The translations under genes and the position numbers were made by a program. From positions 665,504 to 729,503 of the forward strand of contig NZ_RDBL01000029.1 in NCBI RefSeq assembly GCF_008042035.1: 64,000 nt of DNA, written 5' to 3'. Positions 50,113 through 60,901 of this stretch are shown here, piece after piece. How positions within the stretch are numbered: the stretch's first letter is position 1; each line of letters opens with the position of its first letter. The stretch is from Streptomyces sp. col6. Lineage in GTDB: Bacteria; Actinomycetota; Actinomycetes; Streptomycetales; Streptomycetaceae. A model generated the notes under the pieces. The model was not told where the DNA came from, searched no databases, and worked only from the letters and a program-made list of their open reading frames with translations.

Positions 50113-51186
50113 TCAGCGTGCGTACGAACCCACCAGCTCGGCGCCCGTCGCGTGGTCGCCCCGGCCGGTGATCTCGCCGGCGACCCAGGAGTCGACGCCC
50201 CGGTCGGCCAGCGTGGTCAGGGCCGCGTCCACCGACTCCGCGGGGACGATCGCGATCATGCCGACGCCCATGTTGAGCGTCTTCTCCAGCTCCAGCTGCT
50301 CGACCTGACCGGCCTTGCCGACGAGGTCGAAGACCGCGCCCGGCGTCCACGTGGAGCGGTCCACCGTCGCGTGCAGGGTGTCCGGGATGACCCGGGCCAG
50401 GTTGTTGGCCAGGCCGCCGCCGGTGACGTGGCTGAAGCCGTGCACCTCGGTCGTACGGGTGAGGGCCAGGCAGTCCAGCGAGTAGATCCGCGTCGGCTCC
50501 AGGAGCTCCTCGCCCAGGGTCCGGCCGAACTCCTCGACCTGGCGGTCCAGCGTCCAGCCGGCCCGGTCGAAGACCACGTGGCGGACGAGCGAGTACCCGT
50601 TCGAGTGAAGCCCGGAGGAGGCCATGGCGATCACGGCGTCGCCCTCGCGGATGCGGTCGGGACCCAGCAGACGGTCCGCCTCCACCACGCCCGTACCGGC
50701 GCCGGCCACGTCGAAGTCGTCCGCGCCCAGCAGCCCGGGGTGCTCGGCGGTCTCGCCGCCGACCAGGGCGCAGCCGGCCAGCACACAGCCCTCGGCGATG
50801 CCCTTGACGATGGCCGCGACACGCTCGGGGTGCACCTTGCCGACGCAGATGTAGTCGGTCATGAACAGCGGCTCGGCGCCGCAGACGACGAGGTCGTCGA
50901 CGACCATGCCCACGAGGTCGTGACCGATGGTGTCGTACACGCCCATCTGGCGGGCGAGGTCGACCTTGGTGCCGACGCCGTCCGTGGCGGAGGCCAGGAG
51001 CGGACGCTCGTAGCGCTTGAGGGCCGAGGCATCGAAGAGGCCGGCGAAGCCGCCGAGGCCGCCGAGGCCCGCGACCTCGGGGCGCTGCGTCTTCTTCACC
51101 CACTCCTTCATCAGCTCGACGGCGCGGTCGCCGGCCTCGATGTCGACGCCCGCTGCCGCGTAGGAAGCACCTGTTGTCTCAGACAT
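50113..51186 (-). CDS. purM: phosphoribosylformylglycinamidine cyclo-ligase (AIR synthetase)
   Basis: 357 residues. Signatures include ASATDGVGTKVDLARQMG, DLVVCGAEPLFMTDYICVGKV, LVGGETAEHPG, SSGLHSNGYSLVR and HVTGGGLANNLARV. It makes aminoimidazole ribonucleotide, the fifth step of de novo purine synthesis, using ATP. ATG 51186 starts 60 bp after the purF stop, so purF-purM form one operon. The terminator at 49997-50027 lies between it and the convergent DUF3073 gene. Confidence 0.96.
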   Translation of the reverse strand: MSETTGASYAAAGVDIEAGDRAVELMKEWVKKTQRPEVAGLGGLGGFAGLFDASALKRYERPLLASATDGVGTKVDLARQMGVYDTIGHDLVGMVVDDLVVCGAEPLFMTDYICVGKVHPERVAAIVKGIAEGCVLAGCALVGGETAEHPGLLGADDFDVAGAGTGVVEADRLLGPDRIREGDAVIAMASSGLHSNGYSLVRHVVFDRAGWTLDRQVEEFGRTLGEELLEPTRIYSLDCLALTRTTEVHGFSHVTGGGLANNLARVIPDTLHATVDRSTWTPGAVFDLVGKAGQVEQLELEKTLNMGVGMIAIVPAESVDAALTTLADRGVDSWVAGEITGRGDHATGAELVGSYAR

Positions 51187-51246
51187 TGCCTGGGATCTTT
51201 CGTGTGGAAATACGGGGCTGGGGGAAGGGCTGCCGGGCGGTCCGGG

Positions 51247-52773
51247 TCACGGACGCCGCAGCGCGTCGGCCGCCGCGGTCGCCGCGGGGCCCGCCGCCAG
51301 CTCGGTCTCCAGCAGCTGCTTGCCGAGCAGTTCCGGGTCCGGGAGCTCCATCGGGTACTCGCCGTCGAAGCAGGCGCGGCACAGGTTCGGCTTGTCGATC
51401 GTCGTCGCCTCGATCATCGAGTCGATCGAGATGTACGCGAGCGAGTCGGCGCCCATGGAGGTGCCGATCTCCTCGACGGACATGCCGTTGGCGATCAGCT
51501 CGGCGCGGGTCGCGAAGTCGATGCCGAAGAAGCAGGGCCACTTCACCGGCGGGGACGAGATCCGGATGTGGATCTCGGCGGCACCGGCCTCGCGGAGCAT
51601 CCGGACCAGCGCGCGCTGGGTGTTGCCGCGGACGATCGAGTCGTCGACGACCACCAGGCGCTTGCCCTTGATGACTTCCTTGAGCGGGTTGAGCTTGAGG
51701 CGGATGCCCAGCTGGCGGATCGTCTGGGACGGCTGGATGAAGGTCCGGCCGACGTAGGCGTTCTTCACCAGACCGGCGCCGAACGGAATCCCGCTGGCCT
51801 CCGCGTAACCGATCGCGGCCGGGGTGCCGGACTCCGGGGTCGCTATGACCAGATCGGCCTCGACGGGCGCCTCGGCGGCCAGTTTCCGGCCCATCTCCAC
51901 CCGGGAGAGGTAGACGTTGCGGCCCGCGATGTCGGTGTCGGGGCGGGCCAGGTAGACGTACTCGAAGACGCAGCCCTTGGGCTTCGCTTCCGCGAATCGC
52001 GAGGTACGCAGACCGTTCTCGTCGATGGCGACCATCTCGCCCGGCTCGATCTCGCGGACGAAGCTGGCGCCGCAGATGTCGAGGGCGGCGGACTCCGACG
52101 CGACGACCCAGCCGCGCTCCAGGCGGCCGAGGACCAGCGGGCGGATGCCCTGCGGGTCACGGGCGGCGTAGAGCGTGTGCTCGTCCATGAAGACCAGGGA
52201 GAAGGCACCCCGCACCTCGGGAAGCACCTTGGCGGCGGCCTCCTCGATGGTGAGCGGCTTGCCGTCCTCGTCCGTCTGGCCGGCGAGCAGCGCGGTCACC
52301 AGGTCGGTGTCGTTGGTCGCGGCGACCTGGGTGGCGCGGCCGTCCTTGCGCGGGAGGTCGGCGACCATCTCCGCGAGCTGGGCCGTGTTGACCAGGTTCC
52401 CGTTGTGACCGAGGGCGATCGAGCCGTGCGCGGTCGCACGGAACGTCGGCTGCGCGTTCTCCCACACCGAGGCACCGGTGGTGGAGTAGCGGGCATGACC
52501 GACCGCGATATGGCCCTGGAGCGATCCCAGGGAGGTTTCGTCGAAGACCTGCGAGACCAGTCCCATGTCCTTGAAGACCAGGATCTGGGACCCGTTGCTC
52601 ACTGCGATGCCCGCGGACTCCTGTCCACGGTGCTGCAGGGCATACAGTCCGAAATAGGTGAGCTTGGCGACCTCTTCGCCCGGAGCCCAGACACCGAAGA
52701 CGCCGCAAGCGTCCTGGGGGCCTTTCTCTCCGGGGAGCAGGTCGTGGTTGAGTCGTCCATCACCACGAGGCAC
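51247..52773 (-). CDS. purF: amidophosphoribosyltransferase
   Basis: 508 residues. After a 22-residue propeptide the nucleophilic Cys begins the mature glutaminase domain (CGVFGVWAPGEE). Other motifs are YFGLYALQHRGQESAG, GHNGNLVNT, and the PRPP-binding VVVDDSIVRGNT in the C-terminal phosphoribosyltransferase domain. PurF commits PRPP to purine synthesis and is feedback-inhibited by nucleotides. The start is GTG 52773, 7 nt after a -10 box TACACT, suggesting a leaderless mRNA. In-frame upstream codons continue to 52896 but have no support. Confidence 0.96.
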   Translation of the reverse strand: MPRGDGRLNHDLLPGEKGPQDACGVFGVWAPGEEVAKLTYFGLYALQHRGQESAGIAVSNGSQILVFKDMGLVSQVFDETSLGSLQGHIAVGHARYSTTGASVWENAQPTFRATAHGSIALGHNGNLVNTAQLAEMVADLPRKDGRATQVAATNDTDLVTALLAGQTDEDGKPLTIEEAAAKVLPEVRGAFSLVFMDEHTLYAARDPQGIRPLVLGRLERGWVVASESAALDICGASFVREIEPGEMVAIDENGLRTSRFAEAKPKGCVFEYVYLARPDTDIAGRNVYLSRVEMGRKLAAEAPVEADLVIATPESGTPAAIGYAEASGIPFGAGLVKNAYVGRTFIQPSQTIRQLGIRLKLNPLKEVIKGKRLVVVDDSIVRGNTQRALVRMLREAGAAEIHIRISSPPVKWPCFFGIDFATRAELIANGMSVEEIGTSMGADSLAYISIDSMIEATTIDKPNLCRACFDGEYPMELPDPELLGKQLLETELAAGPAATAAADALRRP

Positions 52774-52780
52774 GCCATCG

Positions 52781-52810
52781 AGTGTAGGGGAGATCGACCA
52801 CTGGTCCGAA
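52781..52810 (-). promoter_or_regulatory. putative purF promoter
   Basis: Minus-strand TTCGGA (52810-52805) and TACACT (52786-52781) are 18 bp apart; the -10 ends 7 nt before GTG, fitting leaderless transcription. Confidence 0.5.
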
Positions 52811-53221
52811 TTGGGGATGCTCCGCCGGACCGCCGGGGAAGAGCCTCCGGAACGCGCTCCCGGACCCCTCGGAACAGTCACGCACGGTGACCGCACCCCT
52901 TCCCGGATCTACGCGCGGCAACCGCCGCAGGGCAGGCGCCGCCCGGATCGCCGAGTGGTTACCGACCAGTTCCGGCCACCCCTCCGACGGACCGATCGGC
53001 GCGTCCGTGGCGCTCCGTGAGGCGGTGCGCGACGCCCCGGGACGAGCAGCCCGACCGGTCGTTTCGTGGCGAGCCTCACACCGGGGCCGCCCGGTATGCG
53101 GCATCTGGAGGGGATCCGCCGGGCGCCTTGAGCACCGCCCGTACTGCGCGTTCGAGCGGTCCGAGCGGTCCGTCCGGCCCCCTCGGGGCACGGGAGCCGG
53201 TGGTTCGGGCGGCCCGCCCGG
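52811..53221. other. non-coding gap upstream of purF
   Basis: About 410 bp between the purF promoter and the stop of the DinB/MDMPI-like gene. Open frames on both strands are GC shadows with no ribosome site or recognised product. No strong dyad was noticed. Confidence 0.4.
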
Positions 53222-54022
53222 TCACCCCATCAGAGGCAGCAGCTCCGACAGATCCGCCCGCTCACCGCTCGCCGCGACCTTCGCCGCTTCGAGCTCACGC
53301 GCCCATTCCGTGCGTCCGGTCGCCAGCCGTATCCAGGTGAGCGGGTCGGTCTCGACGACGTTGGGCGGGGTGCCCCGGGTGTGGCGCGGACCCTGGACGC
53401 ACTGCACCACGGCGAACGGCGGCACCCTGACCTCGACCGAGCCGCCGGGCGCCTTCTCGGCCAGCGCGTCGGCGAGCAGCCGGCTGCACGCGGCGAGCGC
53501 CTGCCGGTCGTACGGGACCGAGAGCCCGGTCGCCGCGTTGAGGTCGTAGGTGTGGACGACCAGCTCCACGGTCCGGGTGACCAGGAAGTCGCCGAGGCGC
53601 ATCGCCCCGACCCGGGTGGCCAGCAGCCGGTCCTCGGACGCGCCGGGCACCAGCGCCTCGAAGCGGGCGGCCACCTCCGCGTACAGCGCGTCCAGGTCGG
53701 GGTGGCCGGCGGCCCGTTCGGCGGTGTCGTCCGCGATTCCGGTGGCGCGGGCCGCCGTGGTGAACGGCCACTCCAGCAGGGACACCTCGGGTTTGGCGAG
53801 GGCCGGCGCGGGAAGCTCCAGCGTCCGGCAGACGTGCGAGAGCGCCATCGTGATGTGGGCGGCGAGCTCGCGCACCGTCCAGTCCCCGAGGCCGCTCGGC
53901 GCGGCGAGCTGCTCCGGGGTCAGCGTGCGTACGGCGTCCCGTACGTGCGTGAACTGGGCGAGGACCGCGGTGCGGGTTCTGGCCGGGTCGTAACGACGGG
54001 CGCGCTTCTGCGAGGGCGGCAT
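53222..54022 (-). CDS. maleylpyruvate isomerase-like (DinB fold) mycothiol-dependent family protein
   Basis: 266 residues. The N-terminal four-helix metal-binding fold has the possible His ligands LAAHITMALSH and ELVVHTYDLNAATG, in the family arrangement. The C-terminal part (FAVVQCVQGPRHTRGTPPNVVETDPLTWIRLATGR) resembles a sterol-carrier-like domain. Enzymes of this group use mycothiol as a cofactor in isomerisation or detoxification; the substrate here is unknown. ATG 54022 lies 7 nt behind TAGGCT, so the mRNA is probably leaderless; ATG 54046 is an upstream alternative. It lies 61 bp after the TetR gene in the same direction. Confidence 0.8.
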   Translation of the reverse strand: MPPSQKRARRYDPARTRTAVLAQFTHVRDAVRTLTPEQLAAPSGLGDWTVRELAAHITMALSHVCRTLELPAPALAKPEVSLLEWPFTTAARATGIADDTAERAAGHPDLDALYAEVAARFEALVPGASEDRLLATRVGAMRLGDFLVTRTVELVVHTYDLNAATGLSVPYDRQALAACSRLLADALAEKAPGGSVEVRVPPFAVVQCVQGPRHTRGTPPNVVETDPLTWIRLATGRTEWARELEAAKVAASGERADLSELLPLMG

Positions 54023-54083
54023 GCCGGGGAGCCTACGGTGCGGCACTGACAGGGCGTCCGCCTCGCAGGGGGGCGGCCCCGGC

Positions 54084-54722
54084 TCAGACCCGGGTCGCGT
54101 AGCCGCCGAGACCCTTCTCCAGCAGGTCGAAGCCGCGGTGGGCCAGGGCGACGGCGTCCGCGGCGACCGCCGCGGACGGTTCGCCGGCCAGCAGGCGGCG
54201 GCGGTTCTCGGTGAGCAGCGCGTTGCGGGTGCCGAGCAGCTGGGCGGCGACGATGCGCGCGATCACCGGCTCCTCGCCCTCCTCGATCAGCGCCTCGGTG
54301 AGCTGGTCCTGGGTGCGGACGAAGAAGGAGTGGGCGCGGGTGAGCAGGGCCGGGGTCTCCATGATGAGCCGCACGATGCCGAGGGCCAGCGGCTTGTCGC
54401 CCATCCCCACCGACGGGTCGTGGGCCTCGATGGCCTCGATGAACTGCCGGCGCAGCGCCCCGACCACCGATTCGCCGGGGGCGCGCTCCCGTACGACCCG
54501 GGCCGCGTCGCCGACGTGCTCCTCCAGCGGCGCGAAGACCAGGTCCTCCTTGCTGTCGAAGTAATTGAAGACGGTCATCTTCGACACATCGGCGGCGTCG
54601 GCGACCTCCGCGACGGAGACCTGGTCGAAGCCTCGCTCGGAGAAGAGCCGCGTGGCCTCCTCCAGCAGACGCCGCCGGGTCTCCATCTTCTTGCGCTCGC
54701 GCAGCCCCATCCCCTCGGTCAT
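54084..54722 (-). CDS. TetR-family repressor divergent from an MFS exporter
   Basis: 212 residues. The helix-turn-helix is RRLLEEATRLFSERGFDQVSVAEVADAADVSKMTVFNYFDSKEDLV. The C-terminal ligand domain resembles drug-sensing TetR_C types. ATG 54722 is 126 bp from the start of the divergent MFS gene, so it very likely represses that exporter from the shared intergenic region. The AT-rich stretch 54739-54780 between them includes a TTGACT -35-like box at 54765. No perfect palindrome was found there. Ligand unknown. Confidence 0.88.
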   Translation of the reverse strand: MTEGMGLRERKKMETRRRLLEEATRLFSERGFDQVSVAEVADAADVSKMTVFNYFDSKEDLVFAPLEEHVGDAARVVRERAPGESVVGALRRQFIEAIEAHDPSVGMGDKPLALGIVRLIMETPALLTRAHSFFVRTQDQLTEALIEEGEEPVIARIVAAQLLGTRNALLTENRRRLLAGEPSAAVAADAVALAHRGFDLLEKGLGGYATRV

Positions 54723-54848
54723 GGACTCACTGTACCAGGATGAAAATTAATCCAAGGCGAAAACTTGACTCGGTATATGAATATCGGCAACAGTGAAGCC
54801 ACCACAGCGGCCCGTCCCGGCGCCGCCCAGGAGGGGGGCCTGTCCGTC

Positions 54849-56396
54849 ATGCTCGAAACGAAAGCCGCACCCGCGGCACCGGAGTCGACCGCCGCCGGAC
54901 AGCCGGCCGGCACCCGCGGCACCACGATCGCCGTGGCGCTGTGCATCGTCACGATCCTGCTCGCGGTGCTGGACTCGAACATCGTGTCCTCGGCGACCGT
55001 GCCGATCGTCCGCGACCTCGATCCGGTCCACGGCGTCGACCGCATCCCGTGGCTGATCGCCGCCTACCAGCTCGCCGCCACCGCCGCACTGCCGCTCTAC
55101 GGCAAGCTCTGCGACTCGCTCGGAGCGAAGAAGATCTTCATCGGCGCGCTCGCCACCTTCCTGACCGGATCCGCGCTCTGCGGCATGGCCCAGTCCATGG
55201 GCGAACTGATCGCCGCCCGCGCCTTCCAGGGCATCGGCGGCGGCGGGCTGATGAGCGTCACCATGGTCGTCCTGCGCCAGCTCGGCGCGACGGACGAGGC
55301 GAAGCAGGGCGAGGTGAAGGAGAGCGACGACAAGGGGAAGCCCAAGGGCGGCGACAAGAAGGGCAACATCGGCGGGATCATCGCCGGTGCCGGCATGGCG
55401 CTCGGCCCCTGGCTGGGCGGAGCCCTCGCCGACCACGCGGGCTGGCGCTGGATCTTCTACGTCAACCTGCCCGTCGGCATCGCCGTCCTGACCGCCGCGA
55501 TCCTCGTCGTGAAGCTCCCGGCCCACACCACGCGCCACCGCATCGACTTCCTCGGCGCCGGTCTCGCCGCCGGCTTCTCCACCGCGCTGCTCCTCGTCAC
55601 CGAGTGGGGCGGCGAGGACTACGCCTGGACCTCCCCCACCATCATCGGGCTCTCCCTCGCCGCCGTCGCCGCGCTCGGCCTGTTCCTCCGCCGCCAGGCC
55701 ACCGCCGCAGAGCCGATCCTGCCGCTCTCGCTCTTCTCGCTCCGGACCATGCGGTACGGCTTCGCCATCCAGGGCCTGGTCGGCGTCGCGATGATGGGGT
55801 CGATCGTCTACGTGATGATCTACCTCCAGGTCGTCCGCGGCATCGCCGCGACCTCGGCCGGTCTCTTCCTCGTCCCGATGGCGATCGGCATGACCGTCGT
55901 CGGCCTCCTCTCGGGGAGCCTGGTCGCGGCCGGCTGGTCGCAGAAGACCTTCGTCGTCAGCGGCACGGTCTTCGCCTCGGCCGCCCTCGCCCTGCTCACG
56001 ACGCTCGACACGGACACCGGGCTGTGGACGCTGCGCGGCGCGATGCTGCTCATGGGCATCGGCTTCGGCCAGCTCATCGGCCAGCTGATCCAGCTCGTCC
56101 AGGACACCGCCCCGCCGAGCCAACTGGGCGTCGCCACCACCGGCGTCCGCTTCTTCCAGACCCTCGGCACCGCGCTCGGCGCCTCCCTCTTCGGAGCCGT
56201 ACTCAGCAGGGTCTACGCCGCCAACGGCCCCGGCGGGTCGACCAGCGACATCGCCGGGCTCACCGGCTCGGCCCGCCGGCAGGCGCTGGACGCCTTCGTC
56301 TCCTCCGCCGACGTGGTCTTCGCCTGCGCCACCGGCGTGATGGTCCTCGCCCTGATCCTCGCGACCCGACTGCCGGGCACCCGCACGAAGGCCTGA
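54849..56396 (+). CDS. MFS DHA2-family drug:H+ antiporter with charged loop insertion
   Basis: About 515 residues with 14 predicted helices, as in EmrB/QacA exporters. Motif C-like GIIAGAGMALGPWLGGALAD and LDSNIVSSATVPIVRDL in helix 1 place it in DHA2. The early cytosolic loop carries an unusual charged insertion, EAKQGEVKESDDKGKPKGGD then KKGNIGG, where family members normally have a short link. ATG 54849 is preferred because GGAGGGGGG lies 10-15 nt upstream; ATG 54777 is possible. The adjacent divergent TetR suggests induction by its substrate. It ends in a strong bidirectional hairpin. Confidence 0.87.
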   Translation: MLETKAAPAAPESTAAGQPAGTRGTTIAVALCIVTILLAVLDSNIVSSATVPIVRDLDPVHGVDRIPWLIAAYQLAATAALPLYGKLCDSLGAKKIFIGALATFLTGSALCGMAQSMGELIAARAFQGIGGGGLMSVTMVVLRQLGATDEAKQGEVKESDDKGKPKGGDKKGNIGGIIAGAGMALGPWLGGALADHAGWRWIFYVNLPVGIAVLTAAILVVKLPAHTTRHRIDFLGAGLAAGFSTALLLVTEWGGEDYAWTSPTIIGLSLAAVAALGLFLRRQATAAEPILPLSLFSLRTMRYGFAIQGLVGVAMMGSIVYVMIYLQVVRGIAATSAGLFLVPMAIGMTVVGLLSGSLVAAGWSQKTFVVSGTVFASAALALLTTLDTDTGLWTLRGAMLLMGIGFGQLIGQLIQLVQDTAPPSQLGVATTGVRFFQTLGTALGASLFGAVLSRVYAANGPGGSTSDIAGLTGSARRQALDAFVSSADVVFACATGVMVLALILATRLPGTRTKA

Positions 56397-56461
56397 CTCC
56401 TCCCCGTACGAGGAGGGGCCAGTCCCCCGCAGAGCCCCGGCGCTTCCCCGTACACAGAACG

Positions 56462-56500
56462 CGAAAACCCCCGACCGGGCGGACCGGTCGGGGGTTTTCG
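56462..56500. terminator. bidirectional terminator between MFS and purL
   Basis: A perfect 17-bp stem, CGAAAACCCCCGACCGG with its complement and a 5-nt loop. It places T runs on both strands, so it stops both convergent genes. Confidence 0.88.
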
Positions 56501-56518
56501 GCGTGAGCCGTCCGGGAA

Positions 56519-58764
<2,246 letters not shown>

Positions 58765-58768
<4 letters not shown>

Positions 58769-59445
58769 GCGTTGACCAGCTTCTTGATGATCGAGGTGAA
58801 GAAACCGAGACCGTCGGTGCGACCGGTGCCGATCAGCGGCTCCACGGCGTGCTCCGGGTGCGGCATCAGACCGACGACGTTGCCCGCCGCGTTGGTGATG
58901 CCCGCGATGTCGCGCAGCGAGCCGTTGGGGTTGCCGCCCAGGTAGCGGAAGGCGACACGGCCCTCCGCCTCCAGCTCGTCGAGCGTGTGCTCGTCGGCGG
59001 TGTAGCGGCCGTCCATGTTCTTGAGCGGTACGGAGATCTCCTGGCCCGCGGCGTAGTCCGAGGTCCAGGCGGTCTCCGCGTTCTCCACGCGCAGGGTCTG
59101 GTCGCGGCAGATGAAGTGCAGGTGGTTGTTGCGCAGCATCGCGCCGGGGAGCAGATGCGCCTCGGTCAGGATCTGGAAGCCGTTGCAGATGCCGAGAACC
59201 GGCATGCCCGCCTTCGCCTGCTCGATCACCGTCTCCATGACCGGCGAGAACCGGGAGATGGCTCCGGCGCGCAGATAGTCGCCGTAGGAGAAACCGCCCG
59301 CGAGGATGACCGCGTCGACCTGGTGCAGGTCCTTGTCGCGGTGCCACAGCGATACGGGTTCGGCACCCGCGACCCGTACGGCCCGAAGGGCGTCCTGGTC
59401 GTCGAGCGTTCCCGGAAAGGTGACGACTCCGATACGAGCAGTCAC
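58765..59445 (-). CDS. purQ: FGAM synthase, glutaminase subunit PurQ
   Basis: A 226-residue class I glutamine amidotransferase. The nucleophile elbow is VLGICNGFQIL (Cys) and the catalytic His-Glu are in GLMPHPEHAVEPL. GGFSYGDYLRAGA is typical of PurQ. It supplies ammonia to PurL. GTG 59445 overlaps the purS stop (GTGA), and its own stop overlaps purL: tight translational coupling through the operon. Confidence 0.97.
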
Positions 59446-59702
59446 TTCGACTCCTCGGCGTTCTCCACCTTGACGGTGAAGTCCTCGATCACGGTGTTGG
59501 CGAGGAACGTCTCCGCCATCTCGTGAATACGGGCGAGGGCGGCGTCGTCGACCGGCCCTTCGACCTGCAGCTCGAAACGCTTTCCCTGACGTACGTCCGC
59601 GATTCCCTCGAAGCCGAGACGGGGCAGTGCGCGCTGCACCGCCTGTCCCTGCGGGTCGAGGATCTCGGGCTTGAGCATGACGTCGACTACGACGCGTGCC
59701 AC
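59442..59702 (-). CDS. purS: FGAM synthase subunit PurS
   Basis: 86 residues: VARVVVDVMLKPEILDPQGQ...GFEGIADVRQGKRFEL, the compact dimeric PurS fold that bridges PurQ and PurL. GTG 59702 follows GGGAG at the correct spacing; the upstream extension is unlikely. First gene of purSQL. The upstream gap contains a short dyad TCTAC-GCGG-GTAGA (59796-59809) about 95 bp before the start. Confidence 0.95.
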   Translation of the reverse strand: MARVVVDVMLKPEILDPQGQAVQRALPRLGFEGIADVRQGKRFELQVEGPVDDAALARIHEMAETFLANTVIEDFTVKVENAEESK

Positions 59703-59930
59703 TGGCACTCCCGGTGTGGTGGTGTGGTGCGGCTGTTTCTCCGGAGGGGGTACCCCGGACCCCCGCGGGTCCACTCAGCGTACCTGGCCGGAAATTCTAC
59801 GCGGGTAGATATCAAACGGGATAGATCACGCCCAGATTTCGGCCGATCGCCGGAGGGCGGAAAAGCCGCGAAACAAATGCTCACGAGCGGCGCACATAGC
59901 GGGCGGACACGCGCAGGTAATTGGACGGGC

Positions 59931-59960
59931 TTCACAATGCGGCACCAGTCGCTGTACAAA
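59931..59960 (+). promoter_or_regulatory. putative lsrL promoter
   Basis: TTCACA (59931-59936) and TACAAA (59955-59960) are 18 bp apart, giving a leader of about 120 nt before GTG 60089. Confidence 0.55.
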
Positions 59961-60039
59961 TGATTACCGGGGAATGCAGCATTGCCCCGGAGCACCGACA
60001 GCAGTCGGCCCGCATCCGCGCTCACAGCCGGAAGGCCGG

Positions 60040-60066
60040 CATCGACGCATGTCAGACGCGTCGATG
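60040..60066 (+). promoter_or_regulatory. leader hairpin upstream of lsrL
   Basis: CATCGACGC pairs perfectly with GCGTCGATG around a 9-nt loop and ends only a few bases before the ribosome site, so it could modulate translation or mRNA stability. Confidence 0.45.
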
Positions 60067-60088
60067 CCGTAGGAAAGGACCGATATCC

Positions 60089-60424
60089 GTGGCGCAGCGC
60101 GTAGTGGTCACACTCTCCGACGACATCGACGGGGGAACAGCGGCGGAAACGGTCACCTTCGCCCTGGACGGGAAGTCGTACGAGATCGACCTCAATCCGT
60201 CCAACGCAAAGAAACTGCGCAGCGCCCTGGCCCCGTACATGGCGGCCGGCCGCAAGCAGACAAATACCGGCAAGCACGGCAAGGCTCCCGTTCCGTACCG
60301 GCACACCTCGCTCGCGCCCGACCCCGCGGCGGTACGCGCCTGGGCCCGCTCGCACCGGATGGAGGTGCCGGCCCGGGGCCGCATCCCCAAGAGCGTCTAC
60401 GAGGCGTTCCAGGAAGCCAGTTGA
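60089..60424 (+). CDS. lsrL: Lsr2-family nucleoid-associated protein, LsrL paralogue
   Basis: 111 residues. The N-terminal oligomerisation domain (VVVTLSDDIDGGTAAETVTFALDGKSYEIDL) is followed by a basic linker and the C-terminal DNA-binding helices (AVRAWARSHRMEVPARGRIPKSVYEAF). The RGR in the last segment inserts into the minor groove of AT-rich DNA in Lsr2 proteins. Lsr2 silences xenogeneic, AT-rich genes. The position next to purSQL and rag agrees with the S. coelicolor second copy LsrL rather than the main Lsr2. GTG 60089 follows AAAGGAC. Confidence 0.92.
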   Translation: MAQRVVVTLSDDIDGGTAAETVTFALDGKSYEIDLNPSNAKKLRSALAPYMAAGRKQTNTGKHGKAPVPYRHTSLAPDPAAVRAWARSHRMEVPARGRIPKSVYEAFQEAS

Positions 60425-60568
60425 CGCTGCGGAAGTTCCGGCGGAGGCCCGGCGGACGACCCGCGGGGCACCCGCGGGGGAGCCGACTTGCGCTACACCC
60501 CCGCAGGTCGGCTAGAGTCTGGAGCACGCCGAGGGGCAAGGCCGAAAAGGCCGAACCCCACGCAGCGT

Positions 60569-60640
60569 GCGGGTGTAGTTCAGTAGTAGAACATCCCCCT
60601 TCCAGGGGGAAGGCGCAGTGTGCAATTCCTGTCACCCGCT
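60569..60640 (+). tRNA. tRNA-Gly (anticodon TCC) with atypical T arm
   Basis: The 72-nt candidate has acceptor GCGGGTG/CACCCGC, a normal D arm and anticodon stem-loop TCCCC-CTTCCAG-GGGGA. The T arm reads CAGTGTGCAATTCCTG: the conserved TTC of the T loop is missing and the stem is largely unpaired. It may be an unusual functional tRNA or a degenerate one. Confidence 0.8.
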
Positions 60641-60720
60641 CTGCACAACTCTTCAGGACCACTCCGGTGGATCGGGTAGAGTAGTGATCGCTCCACCGGT
60701 GAAAGCCGAGTGGCTGCAAT

Positions 60721-60793
60721 GCGGACGTAGCTCAGTTGGTAGAGCGCAACCTTGCCAAGGTTGAGGTCGCCAGTTCGAACCTGGTCGTCCGCT
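60721..60793 (+). tRNA. tRNA-Gly (anticodon GCC)
   Basis: The 73-nt canonical cloverleaf has acceptor GCGGACG/CGTCCGC, anticodon loop TTGCCAA and T loop TTCGAAC. Confidence 0.95.
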
Positions 60794-60801
60794 CGGAGAA
60801 A

Positions 60802-60835
60802 CGAAGGCCCCGGTCGATTTCGACCGGGGCCTTCG
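60802..60835 (+). terminator. terminator of the tRNA-Gly pair
   Basis: A perfect 15-bp stem with a 4-nt loop, 8 bp after the second tRNA. Confidence 0.82.
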
Positions 60836-60901
60836 TCGTGTCCCGGGTCTTCCTGTGTCTTCCGTCTTCCCCGCTCGCCTTCTGTCTTCCCGGCTCCCGG
60901 C

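Larger units (their letters stand above)
59703..60088. other. divergent control region between purS and lsrL
   Basis: 386 bp with AT-rich patches and no supported gene. It holds the lsrL promoter (59931-59960), the lsrL leader hairpin (60040-60066) and the small dyad at 59796-59809 on the purS side. Confidence 0.6.
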
